A stretch of DNA of 64,000 nt from Punica granatum (Eukaryota; Streptophyta; Magnoliopsida; Myrtales; Lythraceae). The position numbers and the translations under genes were made by a program. The stretch lies in NCBI RefSeq assembly GCF_007655135.1, contig NC_045128.1, forward strand, positions 33,326,811 through 33,390,810. Reading direction: 5' to 3'. Shown here in pieces: positions 50,700-62,102 of the stretch. How positions within the stretch are numbered: the stretch's first letter is position 1; each line of letters starts with the position of its first letter. The notes under the pieces were generated by a model. That model was not told the origin of the DNA. It saw only the letters and a program-made list of their open reading frames with translations, and did not search any database.

Positions 50700-51630
50700 T
50701 TGCAGTTTAGGAGTATTATACATTATCATAAATTCATAATTGTGAACGTAGTTGTGCAGACAGAGAAAGTAGTAGCTCCATTCCACTACAGGGACAGAAT
50801 ATACGCGTATGGTTTAAGGAAAAATATGCTGTTCCTCGACAGTCGGTATGATTCACTTCTGAAAATTGGTTGGAAAGAATGCAATTATGCAAGTGCATAA
50901 GGTTGTTTTTCTCGATTTGTTCCTTCCTGATGTTTTTATCGCTCAAGATGCTCTAAAACTATCGGATCCGGCTTCTCATTAATCGAAAATTTTAATACTC
51001 GGTTCGGGTAAATAACTTTCGCAATCTCTGAAGCTCCTTCCCCGGAATTCTTGCTTGGCATATCCACTGAAGACTGGAGTTGCATTTACACTGGTTATTG
51101 TGCCTAAGCGTTTGCTAAGTAATCGAAAAGTCATACATATGCCTGACAAGAGATTAAATTTGGGGTTTTCGCCGGACATTTTCAAGTGATGGGGAATGGA
51201 GAAGGAAACAGGGTCATATCAGTGTTGTGGCTCATGGAAATGGAATCTCTGTAATATCTTTCTTAGGCCGAATCTGTATTGCAGAATTTGCTTTTTCCTT
51301 GGCATGCTGATGGGAGACAGTAGGGATATTTATAAGCTTTTGATGCCTAGCAACATAAACTAAGTAAAAGCTCTTATCTCCAATTACTCGAAGGAGGTCC
51401 GTCGATAGTATAGGAAACTGAAAAGCTAATTAAATGGGTTCAGGTAGTCCCACACGTAAGAATCGGACTTGTAATTTCTAGGTTACAGCAAGAGCGCGTG
51501 CCATCGTATTACACTCCATTTATCAAAAGCTCTTATCTTTATTCCCATTGAGCACAAGCTCTTAAGGACACCTTTTCCTCAGTAAACAGAACATCATGTT
51601 GCATAAACACAACTTTTAGACAGGAATATT
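50700..51630. other. Convergent spacer between ATL and CHIL
   Basis: This should hold the 3' untranslated regions of both genes. It contains a second copy of the dispersed repeat (51425-51515) that matches 42355-42455 in layout. No gene is seen. Confidence 0.5.
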
Positions 51631-51633
51631 TGC

Positions 51634-52653
51634 TCATTTTGATAGCTCCGTGGAGAGATTGTTCGCGAGGCAGGAGATCGTCGAGGGAGACACTCCTCGG
51701 GTCCCGCCCAGGTACCATTTCTTGATCATCTCAACCACGTTTGCGCACTCCACCGTGATCTTCGATTCCTCTTTCCCCTCGGTCGTGAATGCAATCTGTT
51801 CAAGAATCAGCATGAATAAGAGCATCCTGTAGGGGAAATGAAAGCATTAAAAGAAAGCGCGAATTTGTACCTCGACAGTAGGTGAAGCTGCTGGGAAATG
51901 GTAAGTGACGACTGAATCTTTCTTGAAGTACTTCGACTGGAAGAACTCCACCACTTTCTCTAAGGCCGCTTCTTCCTCGTCTTCGTATTTGTCGTCTGCA
52001 GCGAGCCGATCTCTTACAGCACTCTCGAGCTGCACTCCATACTGGGATCCCTTGATTTCCTTGATCACCACAACCCTCACGAATTTCTCCACCGGCGCTA
52101 TATAACAATTCAAGAGTTCGCGTGATCAAAATTAATAAACGGAATATTATGAATGCCACAACTAGGAAATAGTTCAAATGGAGGGCTACCAGAAATAAGG
52201 GCCTCAAAGAAATCATCGTCTTCAGCCAAGGCATTCCCGGGCTTGCCCTTCCATTGCTGCAGATGTCCCACGACCTCGGGTTCCAAGTATACCCCGATAG
52301 CTGTGAACTTGATCTGCAGGAAGTGGATCTCGATGTCGGTAATTCCTATTCATGTCACGGGAAGACGATCAATACCGCAGTCAAATTTCGAACTCCACAA
52401 GAAAATTTACAGGAGGCAAGCAGAAATGCAGAGGACAGGACAAAAATAAGAGCACACCATGACCAAACAGAGTCAGAGGCTTTGCGGTTGCGATCTGAGG
52501 AGGGAAAGGAATTCCATCCACCATAACCATCTCAGAACCCACTGCACATAATCCCCAGAAAACACATTAAATTTCCATGAACACAACAACAGGACAAGAG
52601 CTCAAAGCTTATGTTTGGAAATTTCGATGCATATCATCAGAGTGCAACTTACT
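51634..52653 (-). CDS. CHIL: Chalcone isomerase-like protein (CHIL, type IV CHI), 209 aa
   Basis: CHIL has the chalcone isomerase fold without isomerase activity. It binds chalcone synthase, corrects its product specificity and raises flavonoid output. Exons in transcript order are 52653 (only the A of ATG, after its leader), 52458-52541, 52190-52345, 51871-52097 and 51634-51795. They sum to 630 bases in frame. The start codon is split: the A is the last base before donor GTAAGT, and TG follows the acceptor at 52541. This restores the family N-terminus [16 protein letters not shown]. The body has [68 protein letters not shown] and RGVSPSTI, matching CHIL rather than catalytic CHI. If the intron were missed, the in-frame Met5 would give a protein shorter by four residues. 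Confidence 0.95.
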
Positions 52654-52789
52654 GGTCCTTTGTTTCAAGTATATATGATATGATGTGATATGAAGGTTTT
52701 GTGATGGAGGATGAAGAAATGGAAAGCTCAGGGCAAATTCTGGGTTGCAGAGGGAATTGGGACTAAGAGGAGCGTGAGGAATTTAATGG

Positions 52790-52796
52790 ATTTATA
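52790..52796 (-). promoter_or_regulatory. TATA box of CHIL
   Basis: TATAAAT on the minus strand lies 137 bases upstream of the split start codon's A. A CACGTG G-box is found further upstream at 52920-52925 and an ACCCAACC sequence resembling a MYB AC-element at about 52811-52818. G-box plus MYB sites are usual in flavonoid promoters. Confidence 0.55.
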
Positions 52797-52929
52797 AGAG
52801 CAAATTCAAGGTTGGGTGGCGCTCGTGGTAGCTAAGCTATATCTCCCATGGTGGTAGGTGGAGGGAGCTGCTAATGAGGCTTGTGATCCCATCATCTCTT
52901 CTTCTCCAATCACCCCACCCACGTGATCT

Positions 52930-54400
52930 ATTCTCTTATTAATTCCCTTGATTTAGTTGCTAATCACACCTTAAACCCTTCGATCACAAAGATATCATGC
53001 CTGACACGGCGTCCCCGAGTAGAGGTCGTGCATGCTTCTGTCATGAATGACTGCACATACGACGGTGCACCACCAAGAATGTGACTTTCTCTACCGTCTT
53101 AGGTTTCGAATGGTTTCTTATCTAATGGTGCAGGAATGTTGATTATTGTGGAAAATAACTGTAATTCGCTTATCAACAACAATATCAATCGTCACTCTCG
53201 ATATCTCTGTCCTAAAAGAACCCTTCGTATGCGCATATCAAGTACAATTTACACCCAGAAGCCATTCCCATCATCATCGCAATATTCTTTAACTTAATAT
53301 GAAATTTAAGTAATTTTTGTTTAAGGAGTAGAATAAAGTGAAGTTAACATTATAAGACACAACATCATCATCGGTCAATGTTAATGGGATCTCAGCGAGG
53401 TTTGAATCGAGGCTGTGCAGCTACCCACGTGTGCCAAATTCTCTATCCACCACTCAATTTACCTACCCGTTTTCAGCTGACGCATCTTTCATACAGAAAC
53501 ATACGGAATATACAATTTTTTGAGAAACTCATAAAGCCACGGAAGCTCAAAGGAATTCATGCCTACGAATTTTATTCAAGAATTTCTCTTACATATGCTA
53601 TATTCCGAACCTAAATTAGTATAAAAATCCCGAATGGATAAAATTGAAAGGGGTGGGATGGAGAGTACAACTTTTGAATATTTCTAAGTCGATAAATACA
53701 CGTAGCTAGGTTAAAGAAATCTACTATATGAATGTGACGAGTAACGAATCAGAATCCAATTTATTTAGTTAGGAGATGGGGAGATGGTACGTGCTTTATC
53801 GGATGTTATGGACTGAATTAATGGTAAAGTATGAGACATATCGAATATTGATTAGATGGGCAATTGGTACATGGTTTATAGACTAAATGGGTTTTCTTAC
53901 CTAATAGCCTAGTCTTTTTGTTAATCGCTCTCACATTTAGTTTATAACAATTGATATCAGAACCAATCTCGGATGGATTGGGAGTGCTGGCCATGACCAA
54001 CGCGCCGTGAATGATAGGGATGTTGGTCTTTAGGGGAGGACGGTTTTGAACCAATTATTGCAAGGTATGAGATATATCCTACATCGATTATACAAGTAAT
54101 TGACGTGACATTTATAAAAAAATTCTATAATACATACGATTAAAAAGCATGTATGGTGCATACATATATTCAGTTGAAAATTTTCAATTAATTTACTTAG
54201 AATTCAAGTAAATTACGTAAATTCAGCAAAAACAAAAGTAAATTATGTAAAAAAAATAAATTACTTGACCTCAAATAATTTACATGAAAAAAATACGATT
54301 AATTTACTTGTATGTACAATATAAATAATTTCAACTCAATGTTTGATATATCAACCCGACATTTATACACTAAACGACTTTCCTATTAATAGATTAATTT
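52930..54400. other. Spacer, no gene supported
   Basis: AT-rich sequence with no recognised feature. The left part is CHIL promoter. The right edge begins the region shared with the second P450 unit (see 54400-61010). Confidence 0.5.
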
Positions 54401-55210
54401 GTAGGGTTGAATTCTCTCGTCCAGTCTATAATAATAATTGGCAGATTAATTTTCATGATCCAATAGATATATGGAGGCAACTTACTGACGGTTGCCTATG
54501 CACGGAACGTTCCACCGGTGAAGATCAAACTGAAGAACTCTTGATTCCGAATCGACAATATAAGCCACCGCATTAAACCTCCTTCCTCGGAGTTGATAAT
54601 TATTGTTATGTAAAAGCTTTGAGAGAATTGGCCCGGTGGTCATGCCAATGCTTCACACTAGCTTCGTTCCAATAATAGATTTCGTCTCTTCCAGTGAGAT
54701 ACCATTGATAATAATGGTCCGTCCAGCAAGATTAACTGAGCTGACAAGGCTCAAGAAGCCTGACAGAATCAAAAGTACCAGAAATTCATAGGACTTAATT
54801 AGCAACAATGTTGATAAAATCAACATTAATGAACTTATTCAAATTTGATAAGCTTGTACGTATATAGGAGCAAAGAGCAAGTCTCTGTCTCTTCTCCTCA
54901 AGACATGGCAAGATTACATACGCAGGCAGCTCCTCAGGAAGTATCAGCTAAATCCTGCTTTGATTCTTCTACATTTAACTCAAACTCAATATGTCCAAAC
55001 ACGAGAAACAACTCTTGTCGAGCGAAGCATCCAATCGAGCAGTACAGAAAATTAATCACTTTTCGAATCGTCTTTTACAATAGGAAAATCAGGCAAAACA
55101 AATACATCGGCTTCAATCTTTTGCACGCAATCGAAACTTAGACATCCCCACGTTCTTCTATAAAAGCATGCATGAGGGCAGCATGTGGAATTCAGTTAAG
55201 CACAAGAAGA

Positions 55211-57103
55211 TGAGCAATAACAGCGCCTTATTTCCTACTGACCCCTTTGGTCATTCTTGTCGGGTGCCTCAACTCAGGGCCTCACGTCTTTCGGGCTACA
55301 AGAACCTCCCGCCCAGTTCCCTCGGGTTACCGTTTCTCGGGGGGGGGGGGGGACCAGACCAGGGAATGGATCAAAGAACAGATCTGGAAGCACGGGGCCG
55401 TCTTCAAGACCTCTCTGATAGGCTCAAACGCCGTCTTCTTGATGGGCCAGGCTAGGAACAAATTCATGTTCAGCGGGAGTGACAATGGGATCTTGAGCAG
55501 TCAAGTAGCCACTTTTAGAGCCATAGTTGGGAGCCACAGCATCTTCGAGGTCCCAGGACCGAGGCATAGGCTCGTCTGTGGTGCTTTCATGAGCTTTTTG
55601 AAACTTGAAAGCGTCAAAAAGTTCGTCGGAGAATGGATGCAGTTATTCAACAACAGCTGTTACAAGTCATGAGTCTTTCAGTATTCTATACTGTTCCCTT
55701 CATCGTTCTTCGTTTTCGTTACAAGATCAAGTAAATTCTTCTTGAAATTTCATTCTTCTTCTTTTAGTATAACAAGAAGAAAAAAAGAAAATATCTGGTC
55801 TCTGAAAATCGAAAGAAAAGATCGCAGAAAGCATGTTCTCATGTTAGACTAAAAAAAAAACGAAAACTTCGAGTAAAATGCTCTCCATTTTTCCTTCCAA
55901 GATGCTCACATATGATTCTAATGCAGGAAATTGAAGGCAAGGACTCAGTGCAGATTGTGCCCTTAATGAAGAAGATCACCTTCAAGGTAACTTGCAGCTT
56001 ACTCTTCGGACTGCCTGAAGGGAAAGAGAAAGATGCCCTCTTTGAAGACTTCACTATCGCAATCAGAGGCTTATGGGCGATTCCCCTGAGCTTACGAGGC
56101 ACAACTTATAACCAAGCACTGCGGGCACGCAACCGTATATCGACCTTGTTCTTGGATCTCATTCGTTGGAGGAGGAAGCAATTGGAAGAAGGGTCCGGAA
56201 GGTACAGGGAGGACGTGATCTCGAGTCTGCTTAAACTGAGAGATGAAAATGGCAAGGAACTTCTAGAAGAAGAGATCGTTGATAACATGATCACGTAGGT
56301 AATTGGGAGCCACGACACGTTGACTGTCCTCTCCAGCCTTCACATCAGGCACCTTGCTAGGGACAGCGATGTTTCAAGCAAGGTCTACGAAGGTAACTTC
56401 TTCGTTTTCATTTCCCGGTTTTTGTTTGATCCTTGTCTTCCAGGTTGACGTATGCTGTACCTTGTGGCTGAGCAAATGAGAGCTCTGGAGGCTAGAAAAG
56501 GGAGGCGAGGAGACAATTTTATTACTCGGAGTGAGGTTCAAATGATGAAGTACACATGGAGAGTGGCTCTGGAGATTATGAGGATAGAATGGCAACTTTA
56601 AATGTGCTTCTAGAGAGACCAACTTTCAGGGCTTTGACATCCCAAAAGGTTGGCAGGTACGCATTCATTCCTCGCTCCCAGCACCTCCCCGAGGTATCCA
56701 TCTCAGTAAGAACATTGGGGAGCATTGGTGTAGTAAAAGCGATTCATTACTGGAAATGATTTAATCATGTCTAACTTCAAAATGCTGTGTGTACTGTCAG
56801 GTGTTCTGGATGGCTTGGCCCACAAACATGGACAAGAATATATTCCAAGACCCGGAGAAGTTCGATCCGGCCAGATTCGAGGACCAGTCTAAGCTGTTGC
56901 CTCCATTCACCTACATTCTGTTCGGCGCAGGGCCACGAGTGTGCCTGGGATCTGAGTTTGCAAGGGTCGGGGTGCTGCTTCTGATCCGCCATCTGATAAC
57001 AAAGTACCGATGGACAGAGATGTTTCCTGGAGAGCCAATAAGCCGGGACCCCATGCTGTACCCGGCAACGGGCCTTCCCATGAAGCTTCATCCGAGAAAC
57101 TAG
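55211..57103 (+). pseudogene. Cytochrome P450 pseudogene A (CYP85 clan, CYP716/728-like)
   Basis: Recognisable P450 blocks in order are KNLPPSSLGLPF (Pro-rich hinge), KHGAVFKTSLIGSNAVFLMG, ITFKVTCSLLFGLPEGKEKD, an I-helix relic GSHDT, a K-helix with EIMR, EKFDPARFED, and the heme loop FGAGPRVCLGSEFAR with its Cys. It is dead. A 14-G tract (55339-55352) replaces about 30 coding bases after the hinge. One A is lost in GAATGG near 55630, shifting frame. An in-frame TAG interrupts the I-helix at 56296. About 12 bases are missing after EIMRI, removing the PPxxG block. Members of this group oxidise triterpenoids and related compounds. The C-terminal exon remains open. Confidence 0.9.
55339..55352. 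repeat. 14-base G homopolymer in P450 pseudogene A
   Basis: The tract sits exactly where about 30 bases present in copy B (between GGGG and GACCAGACC) are missing. It is either a real deletion scar or a sequencing or assembly error. Confidence 0.9.
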
Positions 57104-58306
57104 AGGAGCCTCGAACCATAATAAAGCAAGCCCACTGCAGTAGTGGGTCAGTAGAACGGGCCATGGGGTGGCAAATAAAGTACTGTTTGTAATTATCTTA
57201 GTAATTCCAGTGGCGCGAACTCTGTTACAATAAGTTTGTATCCCTATCCATTAACTGCCCGAATAAGATCATTATTCATCGTATGAGGTCTATGCTTGAA
57301 CATCACAATTGACACAACCGAAATGACACCTCGCTGAAGGCCTTATAGTACTTTCAATATGGTGCGATGACATTAATCAACAGATGATAACCATATTGCA
57401 CTTGGTTTATCAATTGGAGTAAATTAATTTTCATGATTCAATTGATAGCAACTTATTGATGTCGTTTATGCTATCAAATTTTCATTGTGACCAGTTCTTA
57501 TATATAGATTTTGAGAAAAGATGGACCTGCCAGGTTTAGATAACAACATATAATGCAAAAAGAAGGAAAAAAAATTGCCAGGAAGAGCCATTTAATCTTT
57601 CGTCTGAGAACGATATAAATGAACATTCTTGAGACGACTGATCCCAGGGATGGACCGACGAGGGTTGGAGGTGGTAGTCGCCCTCCAAAAATTTTGACGT
57701 TATATGAAAAGTTATAATTTTTTTTTCCAATTTTAATCAAATTATTTATATTTGTCCCTTATAACTCGGCAAAGTTACTTTCCCTTTGGCCCCTCCTAAG
57801 GACTCGCCCCTCCTCGACCAAAATCCTGGATATGATCCGGTGATCACCCCGATGCTTTACCATAGCTTCATTCCAGTAATAGCTAGCTAGATTGTCTCTT
57901 CCATTGAGACATCATGGATGGTGGTCAGTCCAGCAAGACTAAAACTAAATAAGCTAAATACAAAGCAGCTGCAACGAGCCCTCAGACAAAAACAAAAGTA
58001 CAGAAATTTATTGCATTTTAATTTGCAAAAAGAGATTAATAGAAAAACAACATCGATGAACTAAATGAAATCAAATATATATACATACATATATATATAT
58101 ATGCTTGACGAGGGCAAGTCACTATCCCTTTTTCACAAGACATGTAGAAGAATGCATATGCAAGCTGCAGATCTTCTCCTCTCTGAATCTTCTCCATTTC
58201 AACTTTTGTTATCTGGTGAAGCGATCCAGCCAGACAATACAGAAAAATTAATCACTTTGGGGTTATCTTTTACGCGATAGCCAAAACAGGCAAAACAAAC
58301 ACCTAA

Positions 58307-58676
58307 TTTTAAGAAGGGATTTTTACTCCATATTTCCCATGGTTTTACATTTCTTTCAAATCTATCATATGCTTTTAAAATGATCTAAAATTTCTCATGG
58401 TTTATATTTTTTTTCAAATATATCCCAGCGTTAAATTTTCCATTAATTAAACGTAAATATGCTCCAAATCTATCTCATGATTTTAATTTTATTCTTAAAT
58501 CTATCCCAGGTAAAAGAGCCACAGTGGCAAGAACGTTAAATGTTGTCAGAGATATAACGGCGAGATAGATTTGGAAAAAAAAATGTAAACCATGAGATAT
58601 TTTAGATCATTTTTAAAGTATATGATAGATTTGAAAAAAAATTGAAGATATATAGGGTAATTTGCCCTTTTAAGAA
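58307..58676. mobile_element. 352-bp MULE-like foldback element with perfect 9-bp target duplication
   Basis: TTTTAAGAA is repeated exactly at 58307-58315 and 58668-58676. Between them, 58316-58667 begins GGGATTTTTACTCCATA and ends with the complement of GGGCAAATTACCCTATA. The inverted arms extend about 120 bases (AATCTATCATATGCTTTTAAA at 58359 against the complement of 58607-58632). It has no ORF. It is present in duplication unit B only, so it was inserted after the duplication. Confidence 0.88.
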
Positions 58677-58859
58677 TACTTTACTTTTTTTGTAGGAAAT
58701 CATCCATGTTGTTTTCATATGGGCAGTCGGGATTTATTCATCCTTACTTCTATATAAGAATAAGGGAGTGCAGCATATAGCTTTCAGCCAAGCATCAGAA
58801 GATGGATATAAAGTCACCGAACCTAATTTCCTACTGACGTTTTTAGTCTTTTTTTTTTT

Positions 58860-61010
58860 TTTGGTGCTTCAAATTCAGGGCCTCGCTTCTTCTATGCTAC
58901 AGAACCTCCCGCCCAGTACCGTTTCAGGGGGGAGATCCTAAGCTTCCTACAGGCACAGAAACAGGACCAGACCTGGGAGTGGATCCAAGCCCCGATGCGG
59001 AAGCATGGCCAGTCTTCAAAACCTCTCTGATGGGCTCAGATGCCGTGTTCTTGACGTGCCAAGCCGGGAACAAATTCTTGTTCAGCAGGAGCGATAGTGG
59101 GATCTCGACTACTCAAGTAACCACTGCTAAAGACATACTTGGGAGCCACAGCATCTTTGAGCTCTCAGGGTCTAGGCGTAGGCTACTTCGCGGTCCGATC
59201 ATGAGCTTTTTAAAACCATAAAGCATCCAAAAGTTCGTTGGGGAAATGGATGCAGTGATTCGACAACAGCTGTTGCAGGTCACGAGTGTTTTTGACTTAT
59301 ATTATTCACTTCATCATTCATCTTCATTGGAGATTTAAGTAAATTCTGCTCGGAATTTCATTCTTAGAAGACACACAGTCTCCGGAAACCGAAAGGAAAC
59401 ATGGTAGAGAGCATATTTCCATACAGTTAAAAAAAATGAAAACTAAATGAATGCTCTCCAAGTTTCTTCCAAAATTCTCAGATTTGACCCCGACATGGGA
59501 ATTTGAAGGCAAGGGATTCGGTGCAGATTGTGCCCTTAATGAAGAAGATCACCTTCAAGGTAACTTGCAGCTTACTCTTCGGACTGCCTGAAGGGAAAGA
59601 AAAAGATACCCTTTTTGAAGACTTCACCATCGCCCTCAGCGGCATATGGGCTATCCCCCTGAACTTGAGGGGCATAACTTATGACTGAGCAGAGCAGGCA
59701 CGGGACCAGATATCCAACTTGCTCGTGGATCTCACCTGTCGAAGGACGAAGTAATCGGAAGAAGGGTCGGGGAGAGACAGGGAGGACGTGATCTCAAGTT
59801 TGCTTAGACTAAGAGATGAAAACGGCACGGAACTTCTAGAAGAAGAGATTGTGATAACTTGATCACATTGATAATAGCAAGCCACGACACAACGACCGTC
59901 CTACTCAGCCTTCTAATCAGACTCCTCCACACGGATACTGATGTTTGAAGCAAGGTCTATGAAAGTAACTTCTTCCTTTTCCTTTCCCGGTTTTCGTTTG
60001 ATTTGTGTCTTCCTGATTGATGTATGCCGAGCCTTCTGGCAGAGCAAATGAGAGCTCTGGAGGCTAGAGAAGGGAGAAAAGGAGACAAAAACCTTATTAC
60101 TTGGAGGGAGGTTCAAATGATAAAGTACACATGGAGAGTGGCTCAAGAGGTGATGACGATAAATCCTCCTGTTTTTGGCAACTTCAAATGTGCTTGCAGA
60201 GACACCACCTTTCAAGGCTTTGACATCCACAAAGGTTGGCAGTTAAGTATACATTCCCTGCTTCCGATTGACACCTCCCCGATTATCAGTTTCAGTAAGA
60301 ACATCTGGAAGCATTGGCATAGTAAAAACAAAGACCGATTACCGGAAAAGATCGAATCATGCATAACTGCCTAAGGGCCTGTTTGGATTGTGGATGCAAT
60401 TTTAAAATCACAATTCTAATTTAACCCTACCCATTACAAAACAAAATAATTCATACAAAGTCAAAGAGTGGGCCCCATTTATACTACTTTTTTCCACAAC
60501 AAAATAATATAACTCATACAAAGTCAAAGGATGGGCCCCATTTATTCTACTCAAAATCAAAATCAAAATCTGATTTTAAAATCCTACTATGAAACCAAAC
60601 GCAACCTTATACTTTGGAATTTTGAGCTGTACTCGAGTGAGTTCTAACTTCAGAATGCTTGACTGTCAGGTGTTTTGGATGTCTTCCAGTAAGCACATGG
60701 ACTAGAATATATTCCAAGAGCCAGAGAAGTTTGATCCTGCAAGATTTGAGGGCCGTCTAAGCTGTTGCCTCGATACACCTACATTCCATTCGGTGCTGGC
60801 CCATGGATCTGCCTTGGAGCTGAGTTTGCTAGGATCGAAGTGCTGCTTCTGCTCCACCATCTGATAACAAGGTACGAATGGACAGAGATGGTTCCTGGAG
60901 AGCCGATATGCCAGAACCCCATGCCGACCCAGGCGATGGGCCTACATGTAAAGCTTCACCCAGTTGATCTAATGGAGAACTGGTCTCGTGTGGCTAATAA
61001 GTACTTGTAG
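58860..61010 (+). pseudogene. Cytochrome P450 pseudogene B (CYP85 clan, CYP716/728-like)
   Basis: This is the second, more degraded copy. It keeps blocks such as VFKTSLMGSDAVFLTC, ITFKVTCSLLFGLPEGKEKD, RVAQEVMTINPPVFGNF and FGAGPWICLGAEFARIEV. Lesions differ from copy A: a one-base deletion in the first exon (AAGCATGG-CAGTC, near 59010), loss of the intron 1 acceptor (CAG changed to TGG near 59498), a TGA after ITYD at 59686, and a one-base deletion after GAGATTG near 59849. The K-helix ExxR Arg is replaced by Thr and the heme-loop Arg by Trp. A MITE (60373-60608) sits in the last intron. The sequence encodes no functional enzyme. Confidence 0.9.
60373..60608. mobile_element. MITE with TAAGG...GTTTGG terminal repeats
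   Basis: The left end TAAGGGCCTGTTTGGATTG and the reverse complement of the right end TAAGGTTGCGTTTGGTTTC pair up, and both run on to TTTTAAAATCA. The interior contains two diverged copies of a CATACAAAGTCAAAG-GGGCCCCATTTAT block. It lies in the final intron of pseudogene B and is absent from copy A. Its terminal core resembles the elements at 26607 and 47114. Confidence 0.75.
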
Positions 61011-61019
61011 ACTTGTAGT

Positions 61020-62100
61020 TCTCTTCTTTTTTTTTTTTTTTCCCTCTTCTTCTCTTTATAACTAGTCATGTGACGCACAGACGTCCGCATTTTTAAATAT
61101 TTAGTATGTTCACTGAAAAAAATTAGTAGTTCTTTTATAAATTAAATTCAAAATGTTCTTAATAATACTAAATGGATGGAATACATAAAATTAAATAAGA
61201 AGATTGAGAGATATATTATCAACATTACGGCTTAAATTACGAATTTTTGAAAGATATGATATATATGTACTTAAAGATGTATACTTTTAAGAAAGAAATA
61301 TTTTTTCAAATAGTTTTGTATTTGTGGTAGCAAAAAAACTAAAAATATTCTAGTTTTTGTTTTATTCATTTCAAAGTCAAAATTAATGATATGCGATACA
61401 GATAAATATTTGAAATTTTTTTTTAAAAAAAGAATAATGCTTAGTTTAGAAATTAGATGTTCATAATAATGAAATTGTAATTAAAATTAATTAACTATAT
61501 ATATATCGGTAAAGAGGAAGAATCTAATATAAGAATTGCTTTCCAAAATATAATGTTAAGTGATATTTAGAAAACGATTAATGATACTTAATTAAATATT
61601 AGATGTGCATATACTAAAACAAAATTAGGATATCAATAATTATTTATATGGATTTAGTGCGAAAGTTAGATATAAATTAATCTTTTATATTTTGTAGAAA
61701 ATAATAGTGTTATGTTACTGTGCGCGAAAGCTGCACTCACCGTAGAATATCTATATGAGGGGCCCAACAGAAATAGCGGGCCCCACTTCGGCCTGCAGTC
61801 TGCAGAAGCCAGAAGGCCTTATGATGGACTTGGCTTCAATCCGCAGCGTTTTGGCGACGATACCGTCGATGGAGGGAGAGGTGGGGAGAGGAGAGGAAGA
61901 CAAGACTCTTCTTCCCTTATTCTCTTGGTCGCGTCATGGTCGTTGCCCAGAAGCAGCCTTCCTTGTGAACTCGCGTTGACTTTGACATTCTGATAATCGG
62001 GAGACGCAGACCCGGCCAGAATTCTCCATTCTTGGTGATGGGTTCTTCTGATTCCGAGTCTACGATTTAGGGTCTTCCTCTGCTGTCGGGGGATCCGTCG
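61020..62100. other. Spacer and promoter/leader of the right-edge gene
   Basis: AT-rich DNA to about 61700, then a sharp rise in GC content with GA-rich leader-like sequence up to the ATG at 62103. ORFs at 61712-61993 are leader shadows with no family features. Confidence 0.5.
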
Positions 62101-62102
62101 AG

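Larger units (their letters stand above)
54400..61010. repeat. Tandem segmental duplication carrying two P450 pseudogenes
   Basis: Unit A (about 54.4-57.4 kb) and unit B (about 57.4-61.0 kb) match beyond the P450 exons. Upstream matches include TTAATTTTCATGATYCAATWGAT at 54447 and 57425, and the CAGCAAGA stretch near 54722 and 57927. The offset grows from about 3.0 kb to 3.6 kb because unit B took up later insertions, including the foldback element at 58316. Divergence is substantial, so the duplication is not recent. Confidence 0.8.

Noticed and set aside
61712..61993. 93-codon ORF upstream of the right-edge gene
   Set aside because: It lies in GA-rich leader-like DNA, has no family features and is separated from the clear signal-peptide ATG at 62103.
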